From CAXGTL01 sp964645705 (GTDB lineage: Archaea > Nanobdellota > Nanobdellia > Woesearchaeales > CAXGTL01), in contig CAZYAB010000004.1 of the NCBI GenBank assembly GCA_964645705.1, positions 62,001 through 126,000 of the forward strand: DNA of 64,000 nt. Direction: 5' to 3'. The translations under genes were made by a program, and so were the position numbers. How positions within the stretch are numbered: the first letter of the stretch is position 1; every line of letters begins with the position of its first letter. Under the pieces are notes generated by a model. The model made no database searches. It was not told where the DNA came from and was given only the letters and a program-made list of their open reading frames with translations. Below are positions 1-8,695 of this stretch, one piece after another.

Positions 1-1065
1 CCTTCTTTAAAACTAGATAAACCTTCTAATTTGTTTGTATATGGAAAAACAGGTACAGGCAAAACATTAACAATAAAATTCATATCAAAAGAAATCATAA
101 AATCATCTGAAAAAAATAATATTCCTATAAAAATATGTTATGTTAACTGTAAATTAAAAAAAGTAGCAGACACAGAATATAGATTAATAGCACAAATATC
201 AAGACAACTAGGCAAAGAAATACCTGCAACAGGTTTACCAACAGAAGAAGTTTATAACATTTTTTACAAAACAATAGATAATAAAAAACAATGTTTGATT
301 TTAGTATTAGATGAAATAGATCAATTAGTCAGAAAATCAGGTGATGAAATTCTTTATAACTTAACCAGAATAAATACAGAATTAGTTAATGCAAATGTCA
401 GTATCATAGGTATTTCTAATGATGTTTTATTTGCAGATAACCTTGACCCAAGAGTTAAAAGTTCTTTAAGTGAAGAAGAATTAGTATTTCCTCCTTATAA
501 TGCTTTACAGATACAAGACATATTAAAACAAAGATCAAATATAGCATTTGAACTAGAAGTTTTAGAACAAGGTGTTGTAGAAAAATGCGCAGCATACGCT
601 GCTAGAGAACACGGTGATGCAAGAAGAGCTTTAGAATTATTAAGAGTTGCAGGAGAAATGGCTGAAAGAAATGATATGAAAAAAGTTCTTATTAAACATA
701 TAGATGAAGCAGAAGAAAAAATTGAAAAAGATAAAATAATAGATATAATAATGACTCAACCAAAACAATCACAATTAACTCTTTTTTCAATACTTAAAAT
801 TCACGATACTAAACAAAACTTAATTTTTACTGGTGAAGTTTATGAACTTTACAAAAATTTATGTGACAAAATAAAATTAAGACCTTTAACACAAAGGAGA
901 ATATCTGATATAATTGCAGAACTAGACATGTTAGGAATAATAAATGTTTCGGTCATATCTAAAGGTCGTTATGGAAGAACAAGAGAAATCTCTCTCGCAG
1001 TACCTGAATCAATAGTTTCAAAAATGCAAAAAACTTTGCTTAATTCATTAGATCTCAAATCTTAA
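1..1065 (+). CDS. cdc6: Orc1/Cdc6 replication initiator, 5' end cut by window edge
   Basis: AAA+ origin-recognition and helicase-loading protein. The reading frame is open from base 1 (PSLKLDKPSNLFVYG), so the TTG at 31 is not the start and the N-terminus lies outside the window; 354 residues are visible. Walker A is GKTGTGKT near visible residue 16, Walker B is LVLDEID near 100, sensor 1 is IGISND, and an arginine-finger region follows (DPRVKSSL). The C-terminal 100 residues look like the winged-helix DNA-binding domain of this family. It lies 11 bp upstream of the polymerase D small subunit on the same strand, so the three replication genes probably form one transcript. Archaeal origins commonly lie next to this gene, so an origin may sit just left of the window (inference). 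Confidence 0.95.
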   Translation, partial: PSLKLDKPSNLFVYGKTGTGKTLTIKFISKEIIKSSEKNNIPIKICYVNCKLKKVADTEYRLIAQISRQLGKEIPATGLPTEEVYNIFYKTIDNKKQCLILVLDEIDQLVRKSGDEILYNLTRINTELVNANVSIIGISNDVLFADNLDPRVKSSLSEEELVFPPYNALQIQDILKQRSNIAFELEVLEQGVVEKCAAYAAREHGDARRALELLRVAGEMAERNDMKKVLIKHIDEAEEKIEKDKIIDIIMTQPKQSQLTLFSILKIHDTKQNLIFTGEVYELYKNLCDKIKLRPLTQRRISDIIAELDMLGIINVSVISKGRYGRTREISLAVPESIVSKMQKTLLNSLDLKS

Positions 1066-1076
1066 TTTTTCTTAAA

Positions 1077-2660
1077 ATGCAAGCAAAACATAAAAAAAGA
1101 CAATTGGTAGATTTTTTTTTAAATAGAGATTTATTAGTTTCAAATCAATTCATTGATACCTTATTAGAAGAAACAGAAAGAGACAAAGAAAAGTTAGAGG
1201 AAGAAACAAAAAGTATAAGTTATAAATCAGTGGTCGTTGTAGATGACTTGTTCTTAAAAATAAAAGGGAAAAAACCAAATATAAAAGAATTTAATAGGTT
1301 GAGAGTTCTTAATGAAAAAAATAAGGAAAATGATATATTCAATAAATTAGTTGATTCTCTTTCAATTATTAAACAAGAAAAAGAAAAAGAAAAAGAGTTT
1401 AAAGGCGTAAAAGTCGTATTTTCTTATGAAGACAAAAGTAAGAAAAGAACTTATAATGATTTTGTTTCTTATTTTAAATCAAGATATGAACAATTAAAAA
1501 GTTATTTGATAAATAGACAAGAACTTAAAAATACTTTATCAATAAACAAAGTTCTTTTAAAAAAGGAAAAAGAAGTAGTATCAATAATCGCGATGGTTAC
1601 TGAAAAAAAAGTAACCAGAAATGGAAACATTCTTTTAAAAGTAGAAGATGTTACAGGATCAATAAATGTTTTAGTAAATAAGAATAAAGCAGAACTGTTC
1701 AATGAAGCAAAAGATATTAGTTTGGATGAAGTTTTAGCTTTTCAAGGAGTAGGTGGTGATAAAATTATTTTTATTAATAACATATTGTGGCCAGATATAC
1801 CTTTAAACAAAGAACTTAAAAAAGCACCAGACGAAGTGTATGCTGTTTTTATATCAGATACAGAATTAGGTTCTATATTTTTCTTAGAAAAATCTTTTAA
1901 TAAATTCATAAAATGGCTTAATCAAGATATAGGTAGTGAAGTACAAAAAAAAATAGCATCAAAAGTAAAATATTTATTTATAACAGGTGATTTAGTTGAA
2001 GGTGTAGGTGTTTATCCTAATCAAGAACAAGATTTAACTATTCCAGACATATATGAACAATATCAAAAATTTTCAGAATACTTAGTGAAAATACCTGAGC
2101 ATATACAAATAATAATATCTCCTGGAAATCATGATGCCATGAGAATTGCAGAACCACAACCTCCTTTGTATAAGGATTTTGCAAAACCAATATATGATTT
2201 GTCTAATACTATTTTGGTTAGTAATCCTTCTTATGTAAATATAGAATCTTCAGAAACATTTTCAGGTTTTGATGTTTTAATATATCACGGATATTCTTTG
2301 ATACCTTACTCTGAAAATGTAGAAAGTATAAGAATTTTGGGAGGACAAGAAAGAGTAGATCTAACAATGAAGTATTTATTAAAAAGAAGGCATTTATCAC
2401 CAACACATCAGTCAACCCTATCTTTACCTACTCCTGAAAAAGATTACATGGTTATTGATAAGATCCCTGATTTTTTTGTGACTGGTCATATTCATAGAAC
2501 TACTATATCTAATTACAAAAACATAACTCTAATTAATGCATCTGCTTGGACAGGTATTACGCCAAATCAAGAAAAAAGAGGATTAAAACCTCAACCAGCA
2601 AGAGTAATAATTGCTAATTTACAAACAAGAGAAATGAAGATAATGAATTTTGAGAATTAA
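1077..2660 (+). CDS. polB: DNA polymerase D small subunit (DP1), exonuclease subunit
   Basis: Small subunit of the archaeal family D replicative polymerase, 527 residues, with an N-terminal helical region, an OB-fold region near residues 160-250 and a calcineurin-like phosphoesterase domain. Phosphoesterase motifs seen are GDLVEG near 302, GNHDAMR near 349, YHGYS near 402 and GHIHR near 469. Motif I reads SDTELGS near residue 260, whereas the family normally has a D-x-H-x-G pattern, so one metal-ligand histidine appears replaced by glutamate. The other ligands look intact, so proofreading activity may be retained or altered; the sequence cannot decide. It sits between cdc6 and the large subunit, 27 bp before polC. 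The ATG at 1077 is used; no strong ribosome-binding site is visible. Confidence 0.95.
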   Translation: MQAKHKKRQLVDFFLNRDLLVSNQFIDTLLEETERDKEKLEEETKSISYKSVVVVDDLFLKIKGKKPNIKEFNRLRVLNEKNKENDIFNKLVDSLSIIKQEKEKEKEFKGVKVVFSYEDKSKKRTYNDFVSYFKSRYEQLKSYLINRQELKNTLSINKVLLKKEKEVVSIIAMVTEKKVTRNGNILLKVEDVTGSINVLVNKNKAELFNEAKDISLDEVLAFQGVGGDKIIFINNILWPDIPLNKELKKAPDEVYAVFISDTELGSIFFLEKSFNKFIKWLNQDIGSEVQKKIASKVKYLFITGDLVEGVGVYPNQEQDLTIPDIYEQYQKFSEYLVKIPEHIQIIISPGNHDAMRIAEPQPPLYKDFAKPIYDLSNTILVSNPSYVNIESSETFSGFDVLIYHGYSLIPYSENVESIRILGGQERVDLTMKYLLKRRHLSPTHQSTLSLPTPEKDYMVIDKIPDFFVTGHIHRTTISNYKNITLINASAWTGITPNQEKRGLKPQPARVIIANLQTREMKIMNFEN

Positions 2661-2687
2661 ACAAAATATTAAACAAAAGGTATATCA

Positions 2688-5600
2688 ATGGTAGAATGTA
2701 GCGAAAATATGAAAAAATATTTTGAATCTATTACTTCGAAGGTTAATATAGAGATAGACATAGCTAAAAAATCAAGAAAAAAAGGCATAGATCCTAAGGA
2801 TGATATAGAACTCACCCTTGCAAAAAATTCTGCAGAACGTGTTGTAGGTTTAATTTCAGTTGCAGCTCCCCAAATAATTGGAAAAGGCATAGATAAAAGA
2901 ATACAAGAATTAGAAAGAAAATATGGCATCTTAGATTGGAGAGTCGCATTACAAATTGCTTTAGAAGTTGCTCAAGAAAAGTTTTGTAAATTTGAAGATA
3001 AAAGAGAAGCGATGGAAATTGGTATAAAAATGGGTTTTGCTTATGGCACTTTAGGCGTTGTTTCAAGTCCTTTAGAAGGTTTAACAGAATTAAAAATAAA
3101 AAAAAGAAGAGATGGTAAGGAATATTTTTGTTTATATTATTCAGGTCCTATAAGAAACGCAGGAGGCACTGCAGCCTCTTGGTCAGTTGTTATTGCAGAT
3201 TATGTTAGAAAACACATGGGTTATGCGGAGTATGATCCTGATAAAAAAGAAATAAAAAGAATACACAGAGAAATAAGTGATTACCATGAATATGTTACTA
3301 ATTTACAATATTTTCCTTCAGAAGATGAGACTGCATTCATAGGACAACATTTACCTGTGGAAGTAAATGGCGAACCTTCTGAAAGATATGAAGTAAGCAA
3401 TTATAAAGATTTACCAAGAGTTGAAACAAATTTGTTGAGAGGAGGTTATTGTTTAATACATTCTAGTTGTGTCCCATTGAAAGCACCAAAACTCTGGAAA
3501 GAATTACAAAAATGGGGCAAAGAAATGGGCATGGATCATTGGAAATTTCTTGAAGAATTTATTAAAGTACAAAAAAGAGCAAAAGCCCGTGGAGAAGTAA
3601 GTTCATCAGATGGTAAAGATAAACCAAAAATAACTCCTGATTATACTTATATTTTTGATTTAGTTGCAGGCCGCCCAGTATTAGGTTATCCATTAAGAAC
3701 AGGAGGGTTTAGATTAAGATATGGTAGAGCAAGAACAAGCGGATATTCTGCTTTAGCAGTTCACCCTGCTACAATGCATGTGTTAAATGATTTCTTTGCA
3801 TTTGCAACTCATGTTAAAATAGAAAGACCTAGTAAAGGAGGAATTCTAACACCTTGTGATTCTTTACACGGGCCAATAGTTAAGTTAAAAGATCAAAGTG
3901 TGCTTATACTGGATACTGAAAAAAAAGCAAAAAAGTATAAGTCTCAGATTGAAGAAATAATATTTTTAGGCGATTTATTAGTTTCATATGGTGATTTTTT
4001 TGATAGAGCACATTCTTTAATACCTGCTGGTTACTGTGAAGAATGGTGGTTATTAGAACTGGAAAAATCATGCGTAAATATCTTTGGAACAATAGATTCA
4101 GTAAAAATAAATGAATTAACAGATGTTAGCGAGAACCTTATAGAAGAAATATTAAAAAACCCAATTAAAACAAAACTAAGTGCACAAGAAGCAATACTAT
4201 TTTCAGAAAGATTAAAGATCCCAATTCATCCTTTATACACTTATCATTGGAAAGATATTTCAGTAGAACAATTAGAAAAACTAGTGGACTGGTTAAAATC
4301 TGGAAAGATAGAAAGAATAGATGATAAAGTAAATAAAATAATTCTTAATTTAGATAAAGATTCAAAAAGGATTCTTGAATTAATTGGTCTTGAACATCTT
4401 TGCATTAATAAGGAATTCATTATTATTGAGAAAAACAATGCGCGAATTTTATTATATTTTCTCAAAAATTATAATGCAGATATTTCAACAATAAAAGATG
4501 GTTGTGAAAATGCCCTTGAGATAATGAATAAACTTACAAACATAAAAATAAGAGACAAAAGTGGGACATTTATAGGGGCAAGAATGGGTAGGCCTGAAAA
4601 AGCAAAAATGAGAAAATTAACAGGAAGTCCTCAAGTATTATTTCCTGTTGGTGAAGAAGGGGGCAGACTTAGAAGTTTTCAATCGGCACTTGAAAAAGGG
4701 AAAATAACATCTGATTTTCCTGTTTATTCTTGCAGCAAATGTAATTCAAACACAATTTTCAGATTTTGTGAAAAATGCAATTCTAAAACAAAGCAATTAT
4801 TTAACTGCCGTTCTTGTGGTTTAATAGAAAAAAAAGAATGTCCTACCCATGGGAGAACATATCCTTATAAGAAACAGATAATAAACATAAATCATTATTT
4901 TAATTATACATTAAGAAGATTAAAATTAAATGTTTTCCCTGATTTGATTAAAGGCGTCAGAGGAACAAGCAGTAAAGAACACATACCAGAATATTTAGGA
5001 AAAGGAATACTTAGATCAAAGCATCATCTTTTTGTTAATAAAGATGGAACAATAAGATTGGATTGTTCTGAATCACCATTAACTCATTTCAAACCAAAAG
5101 AAATCCATGTGAGTGTGGAACAATTAAGAAAATTAGGTTATACAAGAGATTGCCATGGCAAAGAATTGGTTGATGAAGATCAAGTATTAGAATTAAAAGT
5201 TCAAGATATTGTTTTACCTTGTTGCAAGGTTTGTGGTGAAGAACCTTTTGATGAAGTTTTATTTAGAGTCTCTAAATTCATAGATGAGGAATTAGAAAGA
5301 TTATATGGTTTAAATTCTTATTATAATTTAGAAACAAAACAAGATTTGGTAGGTAATTTAACTATTTGTTTAGCACCACACACTTCTGCAGGAATCATAG
5401 GCAGGATAATAGGTTTTTCAAATAACCAAGGTTTCCAAGCACACCCTTTGTTTCATGCAGCAATGAGAAGAGATTGTGATGGTGATGAAGCAGGAATGTT
5501 TTTATTATTAGATGGTTTAATTAATTTTTCGAGATCATATCTTCCTGGAAGCAGAGGTTCTACAATGGATGCACCCTTAGTATTAACATCTATACTAATT

Positions 5601-6227
5601 CCTGGCGAAGTGGATGACATGGTTTTTAATATGGATATTGTCTGGAAATATCCTTTAGAACTATATGAATCTGCTTTAAAATACAAAATGCCTTGGGACA
5701 TAAAAATAAAACAAATGAAAAAAGTTTTAAATACAGAAAAGCAATACGAAGGGTTTGGTTTTACTCATGATACTGCTAATTTAAACAAAGGTATCTTGTG
5801 TTCTGCATACAAATTATTGCCTTCGATGAAAGATAAATTAAAAGGGCAAATGGATTTAGCAGTTAAGATAAGAGCAGTAGATGTTGCAGATGTTGCAAGA
5901 TTGGTTATTGATAAACATTTTTTAAAAGACATAAAAGGAAATTTAAGAAAATTTTCACAACAACAGTTTAGATGTGTTAAATGCAATGAAAAATATAGAA
6001 GACCCCCTTTGATAGGAAATTGTCAAGTTTGTGGTGGAAAAATAATATTTACAATATCTGAAGGAAGTATTGTGAAATATTTGGGCCCGAGTATTAGTTT
6101 AGCAGAAAAATATAATGTGGCACCTTATGTTAAACAAAATTTAGAATTAACAAAAAGAAGAGTAGAAGGAGTTTTTGGTAAAGAAAAAGAAAAACAAACA
6201 GGACTTGGTGCTTGGTTTGCAGCGTAA
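2688..6227 (+). CDS. polC: DNA polymerase D large subunit (DP2), catalytic
   Basis: Catalytic large subunit of family D DNA polymerase, 1179 residues, within the usual family length and with no intein. The catalytic aspartates are in DCDGDE (residues 929-934). Several zinc-binding cysteine clusters are visible: CSKCNSN, CEKCNSK, CRSCGL and CPTHG around residues 680-725, CCKVCGEE near 848, and CVKCNEKY with CQVCGG around 1095-1120. The last residues, QTGLGAWF, match the PCNA-interacting box Q-x-x-L-x-x-aromatic-aromatic, so the enzyme probably docks on the sliding clamp through its C-terminus. AAAAGGT precedes the ATG as a ribosome-binding site. It is co-oriented with DP1 and cdc6. Confidence 0.97.
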   Translation: MVECSENMKKYFESITSKVNIEIDIAKKSRKKGIDPKDDIELTLAKNSAERVVGLISVAAPQIIGKGIDKRIQELERKYGILDWRVALQIALEVAQEKFCKFEDKREAMEIGIKMGFAYGTLGVVSSPLEGLTELKIKKRRDGKEYFCLYYSGPIRNAGGTAASWSVVIADYVRKHMGYAEYDPDKKEIKRIHREISDYHEYVTNLQYFPSEDETAFIGQHLPVEVNGEPSERYEVSNYKDLPRVETNLLRGGYCLIHSSCVPLKAPKLWKELQKWGKEMGMDHWKFLEEFIKVQKRAKARGEVSSSDGKDKPKITPDYTYIFDLVAGRPVLGYPLRTGGFRLRYGRARTSGYSALAVHPATMHVLNDFFAFATHVKIERPSKGGILTPCDSLHGPIVKLKDQSVLILDTEKKAKKYKSQIEEIIFLGDLLVSYGDFFDRAHSLIPAGYCEEWWLLELEKSCVNIFGTIDSVKINELTDVSENLIEEILKNPIKTKLSAQEAILFSERLKIPIHPLYTYHWKDISVEQLEKLVDWLKSGKIERIDDKVNKIILNLDKDSKRILELIGLEHLCINKEFIIIEKNNARILLYFLKNYNADISTIKDGCENALEIMNKLTNIKIRDKSGTFIGARMGRPEKAKMRKLTGSPQVLFPVGEEGGRLRSFQSALEKGKITSDFPVYSCSKCNSNTIFRFCEKCNSKTKQLFNCRSCGLIEKKECPTHGRTYPYKKQIININHYFNYTLRRLKLNVFPDLIKGVRGTSSKEHIPEYLGKGILRSKHHLFVNKDGTIRLDCSESPLTHFKPKEIHVSVEQLRKLGYTRDCHGKELVDEDQVLELKVQDIVLPCCKVCGEEPFDEVLFRVSKFIDEELERLYGLNSYYNLETKQDLVGNLTICLAPHTSAGIIGRIIGFSNNQGFQAHPLFHAAMRRDCDGDEAGMFLLLDGLINFSRSYLPGSRGSTMDAPLVLTSILIPGEVDDMVFNMDIVWKYPLELYESALKYKMPWDIKIKQMKKVLNTEKQYEGFGFTHDTANLNKGILCSAYKLLPSMKDKLKGQMDLAVKIRAVDVADVARLVIDKHFLKDIKGNLRKFSQQQFRCVKCNEKYRRPPLIGNCQVCGGKIIFTISEGSIVKYLGPSISLAEKYNVAPYVKQNLELTKRRVEGVFGKEKEKQTGLGAWFAA

Positions 6228-6279
6228 ACACCGCGTTAAATCTTATCATCAGATTATTTTATTAAATCACTGCACTAAA

Positions 6280-6609
6280 TCATTCATCCCTTAAAACTAA
6301 TGCTTGAGCATAGGGAACATTATTCATCTTAAGAACATTTTCTTTCTTAATAAAACCATTTTTTAGCACAAAATCAACAGATTTTTCACCAACAACATTG
6401 ATGACGTGACTTAGTTTTATCGTGTCCAGAGCTTCCTGTTCTGAAACTTCATCACCTTTATAAAAATTAGACGTAAGATCGAGCTGTAAATCACCTTCTT
6501 CAATTTTCTTACCTAATAATTTAGAATCACAGATGGCAACAATTATTTTCCCTTCATGAGAAATGTGTTTTTTAATTATCATTTTTTTAATTACTTTTTT
6601 ATTCACCAT
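6280..6609 (-). CDS. DUF424 family protein
   Basis: Small conserved archaeal protein of 109 residues recognised as DUF424. The signature ICDSKLLGKKIEEGDLQLDL lies near residues 27-46, followed by FYKGDE and a C-terminal stretch VPYAQALVL. The family has no firmly known biochemical function as far as I know. Its ATG directly follows the stop codon of the aIF2-beta gene with no spacer, so the two are very likely co-transcribed and translationally coupled. That neighbourhood suggests a translation or RNA-related role, which is inference. The first 12 residues are unusually lysine-rich. Confidence 0.85.
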   Translation of the reverse strand: MVNKKVIKKMIIKKHISHEGKIIVAICDSKLLGKKIEEGDLQLDLTSNFYKGDEVSEQEALDTIKLSHVINVVGEKSVDFVLKNGFIKKENVLKMNNVPYAQALVLRDE

Positions 6610-7023
6610 TTAAATCTTCGATTTAACAGAATGTCTTGCACCGCATGCTAAGCATCTTAATATTGAAACTTCCCCTTCTTTAATTAGTTTTGTTTCTGGT
6701 TTTTTACATTCTTTACAAAGAACAAATTCATTTGCATATTTTTCAATTTTTTCATTTATTCTTGTAGAAGGGATTCTTGAACCTAATATGAGTGCCGTTT
6801 TAGTAAGTTCACCTGGTGTTGCTAATTCTTTTAATATGAATTTCATCAAATGTTTAACATCTCTATGAAAAATACCAGCAATCTGGTGAAAATTATTAAT
6901 GACTGTTTTATTGCCTTGAAAATGTCCTTTTACTTTAGGAATTTCAAACCTAGATATTTCTAATACTTTTTTAGGTACTTCTTTTCTTGCTTTTTCAAGT
7001 AAATTTTCATATTCTTCATTCAT
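6610..7023 (-). CDS. eif2b: Translation initiation factor aIF2 subunit beta
   Basis: Beta subunit of the archaeal aIF2 heterotrimer that carries initiator Met-tRNA to the small ribosomal subunit; 137 residues, the usual archaeal length. The central segment includes SRIPSTRINEKIEKYANEFV. The C-terminal zinc ribbon shows CKEC near residue 106 and CLAC near 127. It is the upstream member of a two-gene unit with the DUF424 gene. A TATA-like ATTTAAAAATA about 30 bp upstream of the ATG (plus-strand positions 7050-7060) implies a nearly leaderless message. Confidence 0.96.
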   Translation of the reverse strand: MNEEYENLLEKARKEVPKKVLEISRFEIPKVKGHFQGNKTVINNFHQIAGIFHRDVKHLMKFILKELATPGELTKTALILGSRIPSTRINEKIEKYANEFVLCKECKKPETKLIKEGEVSILRCLACGARHSVKSKI

Positions 7024-7110
7024 AGTAATAGTAGATAATCTGCTTTTATTTTTAAATCTATCTTAATCTTTAGAAAGTTTTAAATACATATAATCTTAAG
7101 TTAATTTATC
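7024..7110. promoter_or_regulatory. Divergent promoter region between eif2b and the SpoIIM-like gene
   Basis: An 87-bp AT-rich spacer between two divergent genes. On the plus strand TTTAAATA at 7079-7086 lies 25 bp before the ATG at 7111. On the minus strand a TATA-like run at 7050-7060 lies about 30 bp before the ATG at 7023. Spacing of roughly 25 bp from TATA box to transcription start is typical for archaea, so both messages would be leaderless or nearly so. Confidence 0.5.
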
Positions 7111-7965
7111 ATGGTGATAGAATCTTTAATAAGTCCTTTTAAAGCAGAACGTAACCCTTATGAGTTATTTTTTTATGGTTTTTTCTATTCATCTATCTCT
7201 ATTCTTTTGTCATTATGGATATTTAGGGATCATTCTAGCTTATTAATGGTTTTTTTAACAGTAATGGCTTGTATGCCTTTATTATATAATACTATGAAAA
7301 ATGAAGAAAGAAAAGACACTGTATTTAAAAGCGAATTAAAATTATTAAAAGAACACGGAAAAACAATAGAATTTCTTTTATTCCTATTCGTAGGCATAAC
7401 TGCAGGATATGTTTTTTGGTATTTATTTTTACCAGATTCAATAACTTTAACTTCTTATTTTTTCAAGGTTCAAAAAGATACTTTGATTGCGATTAATGGA
7501 AGAACGACTGGAAGTTTTATCAGTAATCAGATATTTTTAAAAATTTTGCTGAATAACATCAAGGTTCTAATTTTTTGTATATTATTTTCATTTATTTTTG
7601 GTCTGGGCGCAATCTTTATTTTAACTTGGAACTCATCAGTTATAGCAGCTGCAACAGGGGACTTTATTAAATCAGGAATAACATCAGTTACAAAATTAAA
7701 TTCAGGAATAACAGGAGCATATTTTACACCAGTTGCAATGGGATTCTTAAGATACATGATACACGGTATTCCAGAGATTGCCGCTTATTTCGTAGGAGGA
7801 TTGGCAGGAGGAATTATTTCATTTGCAATCATTAACAAACATTATAAAACAAAAGCATTTGAAAACATATTATTAGATTCTTCAGAATTAGTTATTATAG
7901 CTATCTTTATTTTAGTGATAGCAGCTTTATTAGAAGTGTATTTTACACCAATATTTTTCACTTAA
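7111..7965 (+). CDS. SpoIIM-like integral membrane protein
   Basis: Polytopic membrane protein of 284 residues with about six predicted transmembrane segments, resembling the stage II sporulation protein M family (DUF95) that is widespread in archaea and bacteria. Family-like features include the segment HGIPEIAAYFVGGLAGGII near residues 217-236 and an NN-rich loop before the third helix. The archaeal role is unknown; sporulation itself is irrelevant here. It is a single gene between a divergent promoter and the convergent RPA-like gene, whose stop is 24 bp away. Membrane location is clear; the function is not. Confidence 0.8.
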   Translation: MVIESLISPFKAERNPYELFFYGFFYSSISILLSLWIFRDHSSLLMVFLTVMACMPLLYNTMKNEERKDTVFKSELKLLKEHGKTIEFLLFLFVGITAGYVFWYLFLPDSITLTSYFFKVQKDTLIAINGRTTGSFISNQIFLKILLNNIKVLIFCILFSFIFGLGAIFILTWNSSVIAAATGDFIKSGITSVTKLNSGITGAYFTPVAMGFLRYMIHGIPEIAAYFVGGLAGGIISFAIINKHYKTKAFENILLDSSELVIIAIFILVIAALLEVYFTPIFFT

Positions 7966-7988
7966 TTTACCACCAACAGAATTTTCAA

Positions 7989-8660
7989 TCATTCTAATAT
8001 CTTTACTCTACCAGGACTTATTTCAAATATATCTCCTTTTTCAAGTAATTCTGTTATTAATTCGTCTCTATTAATAAGATTAGTATCAATAAGAATTTGT
8101 TGAATACTTACACCATCGCCTTTATCTTGTTTTTTAATTTCATCGATTATTTTATTATATATTGGCAGATTTCCTTCAATTTTTATATTTTCTTCATAAA
8201 CTTTTTTTAGTTCTTTTTCACCTTTTGTTTTTACTTCTTTTATTTTGCTTAATCTTATTCTTTCTAATTCTAGTTCTTTATTCCTGAGTTCTAATAATTT
8301 CATATTTTTTATTTTTTTTATTATTTCAGGAACAATATATTTTTTATTATTGAATAGTCTTATTCTTCCTATTACGTTTATCACGTCTCCTATATTATAT
8401 CTTTCAAAATTAAAATCATTCTCGAATGTTCTCGCTTCTATTTGATCAGTTCCATCATCAATAAACATCACTTTTTGTTGTTCATTTTCTTGCTCAGATT
8501 TAAGAATTATAGTAGCAATCAGATTCACCCTTGATATTTTCTTGTTTTTATATTCTATGTAATTGGGAAGCCAACCACTTTGTTCTTTATAAGGAAATTT
8601 ATTAAGTATTTCAATTGTCACTTTGTGTGCTATTTCTCTTTTTCTTATTTCTTCTGGCAT
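7989..8660 (-). CDS. RPA-like OB-fold single-stranded DNA-binding protein
   Basis: Protein of 223 residues with an N-terminal OB-fold (about residues 35-115: VNLIATIILKSE, FIDDGTDQIEART, YNIGDVINVIGR). A charged helical linker follows, then a C-terminal winged-helix-like segment (about 155-223) ending LLEKGDIFEISPGRVKIL. This OB plus winged-helix layout resembles eukaryotic RPA32 and archaeal RPA-associated proteins. It lies 35 bp downstream of mcm on the same strand, so co-transcription with the replicative helicase is likely, supporting a replication role. A second, RPA41-like gene lies at 43583-44587. The exact subunit name is uncertain. Confidence 0.8.
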   Translation of the reverse strand: MPEEIRKREIAHKVTIEILNKFPYKEQSGWLPNYIEYKNKKISRVNLIATIILKSEQENEQQKVMFIDDGTDQIEARTFENDFNFERYNIGDVINVIGRIRLFNNKKYIVPEIIKKIKNMKLLELRNKELELERIRLSKIKEVKTKGEKELKKVYEENIKIEGNLPIYNKIIDEIKKQDKGDGVSIQQILIDTNLINRDELITELLEKGDIFEISPGRVKILE

Positions 8661-8695
8661 TTTTTATATATTAAATTATATATTGAATTTATATA

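Noticed and set aside
31..33. TTG as start of the Orc1/Cdc6 gene
   Set aside because: The frame is open to base 1 and encodes family-like residues before it; the gene is simply cut by the window edge.
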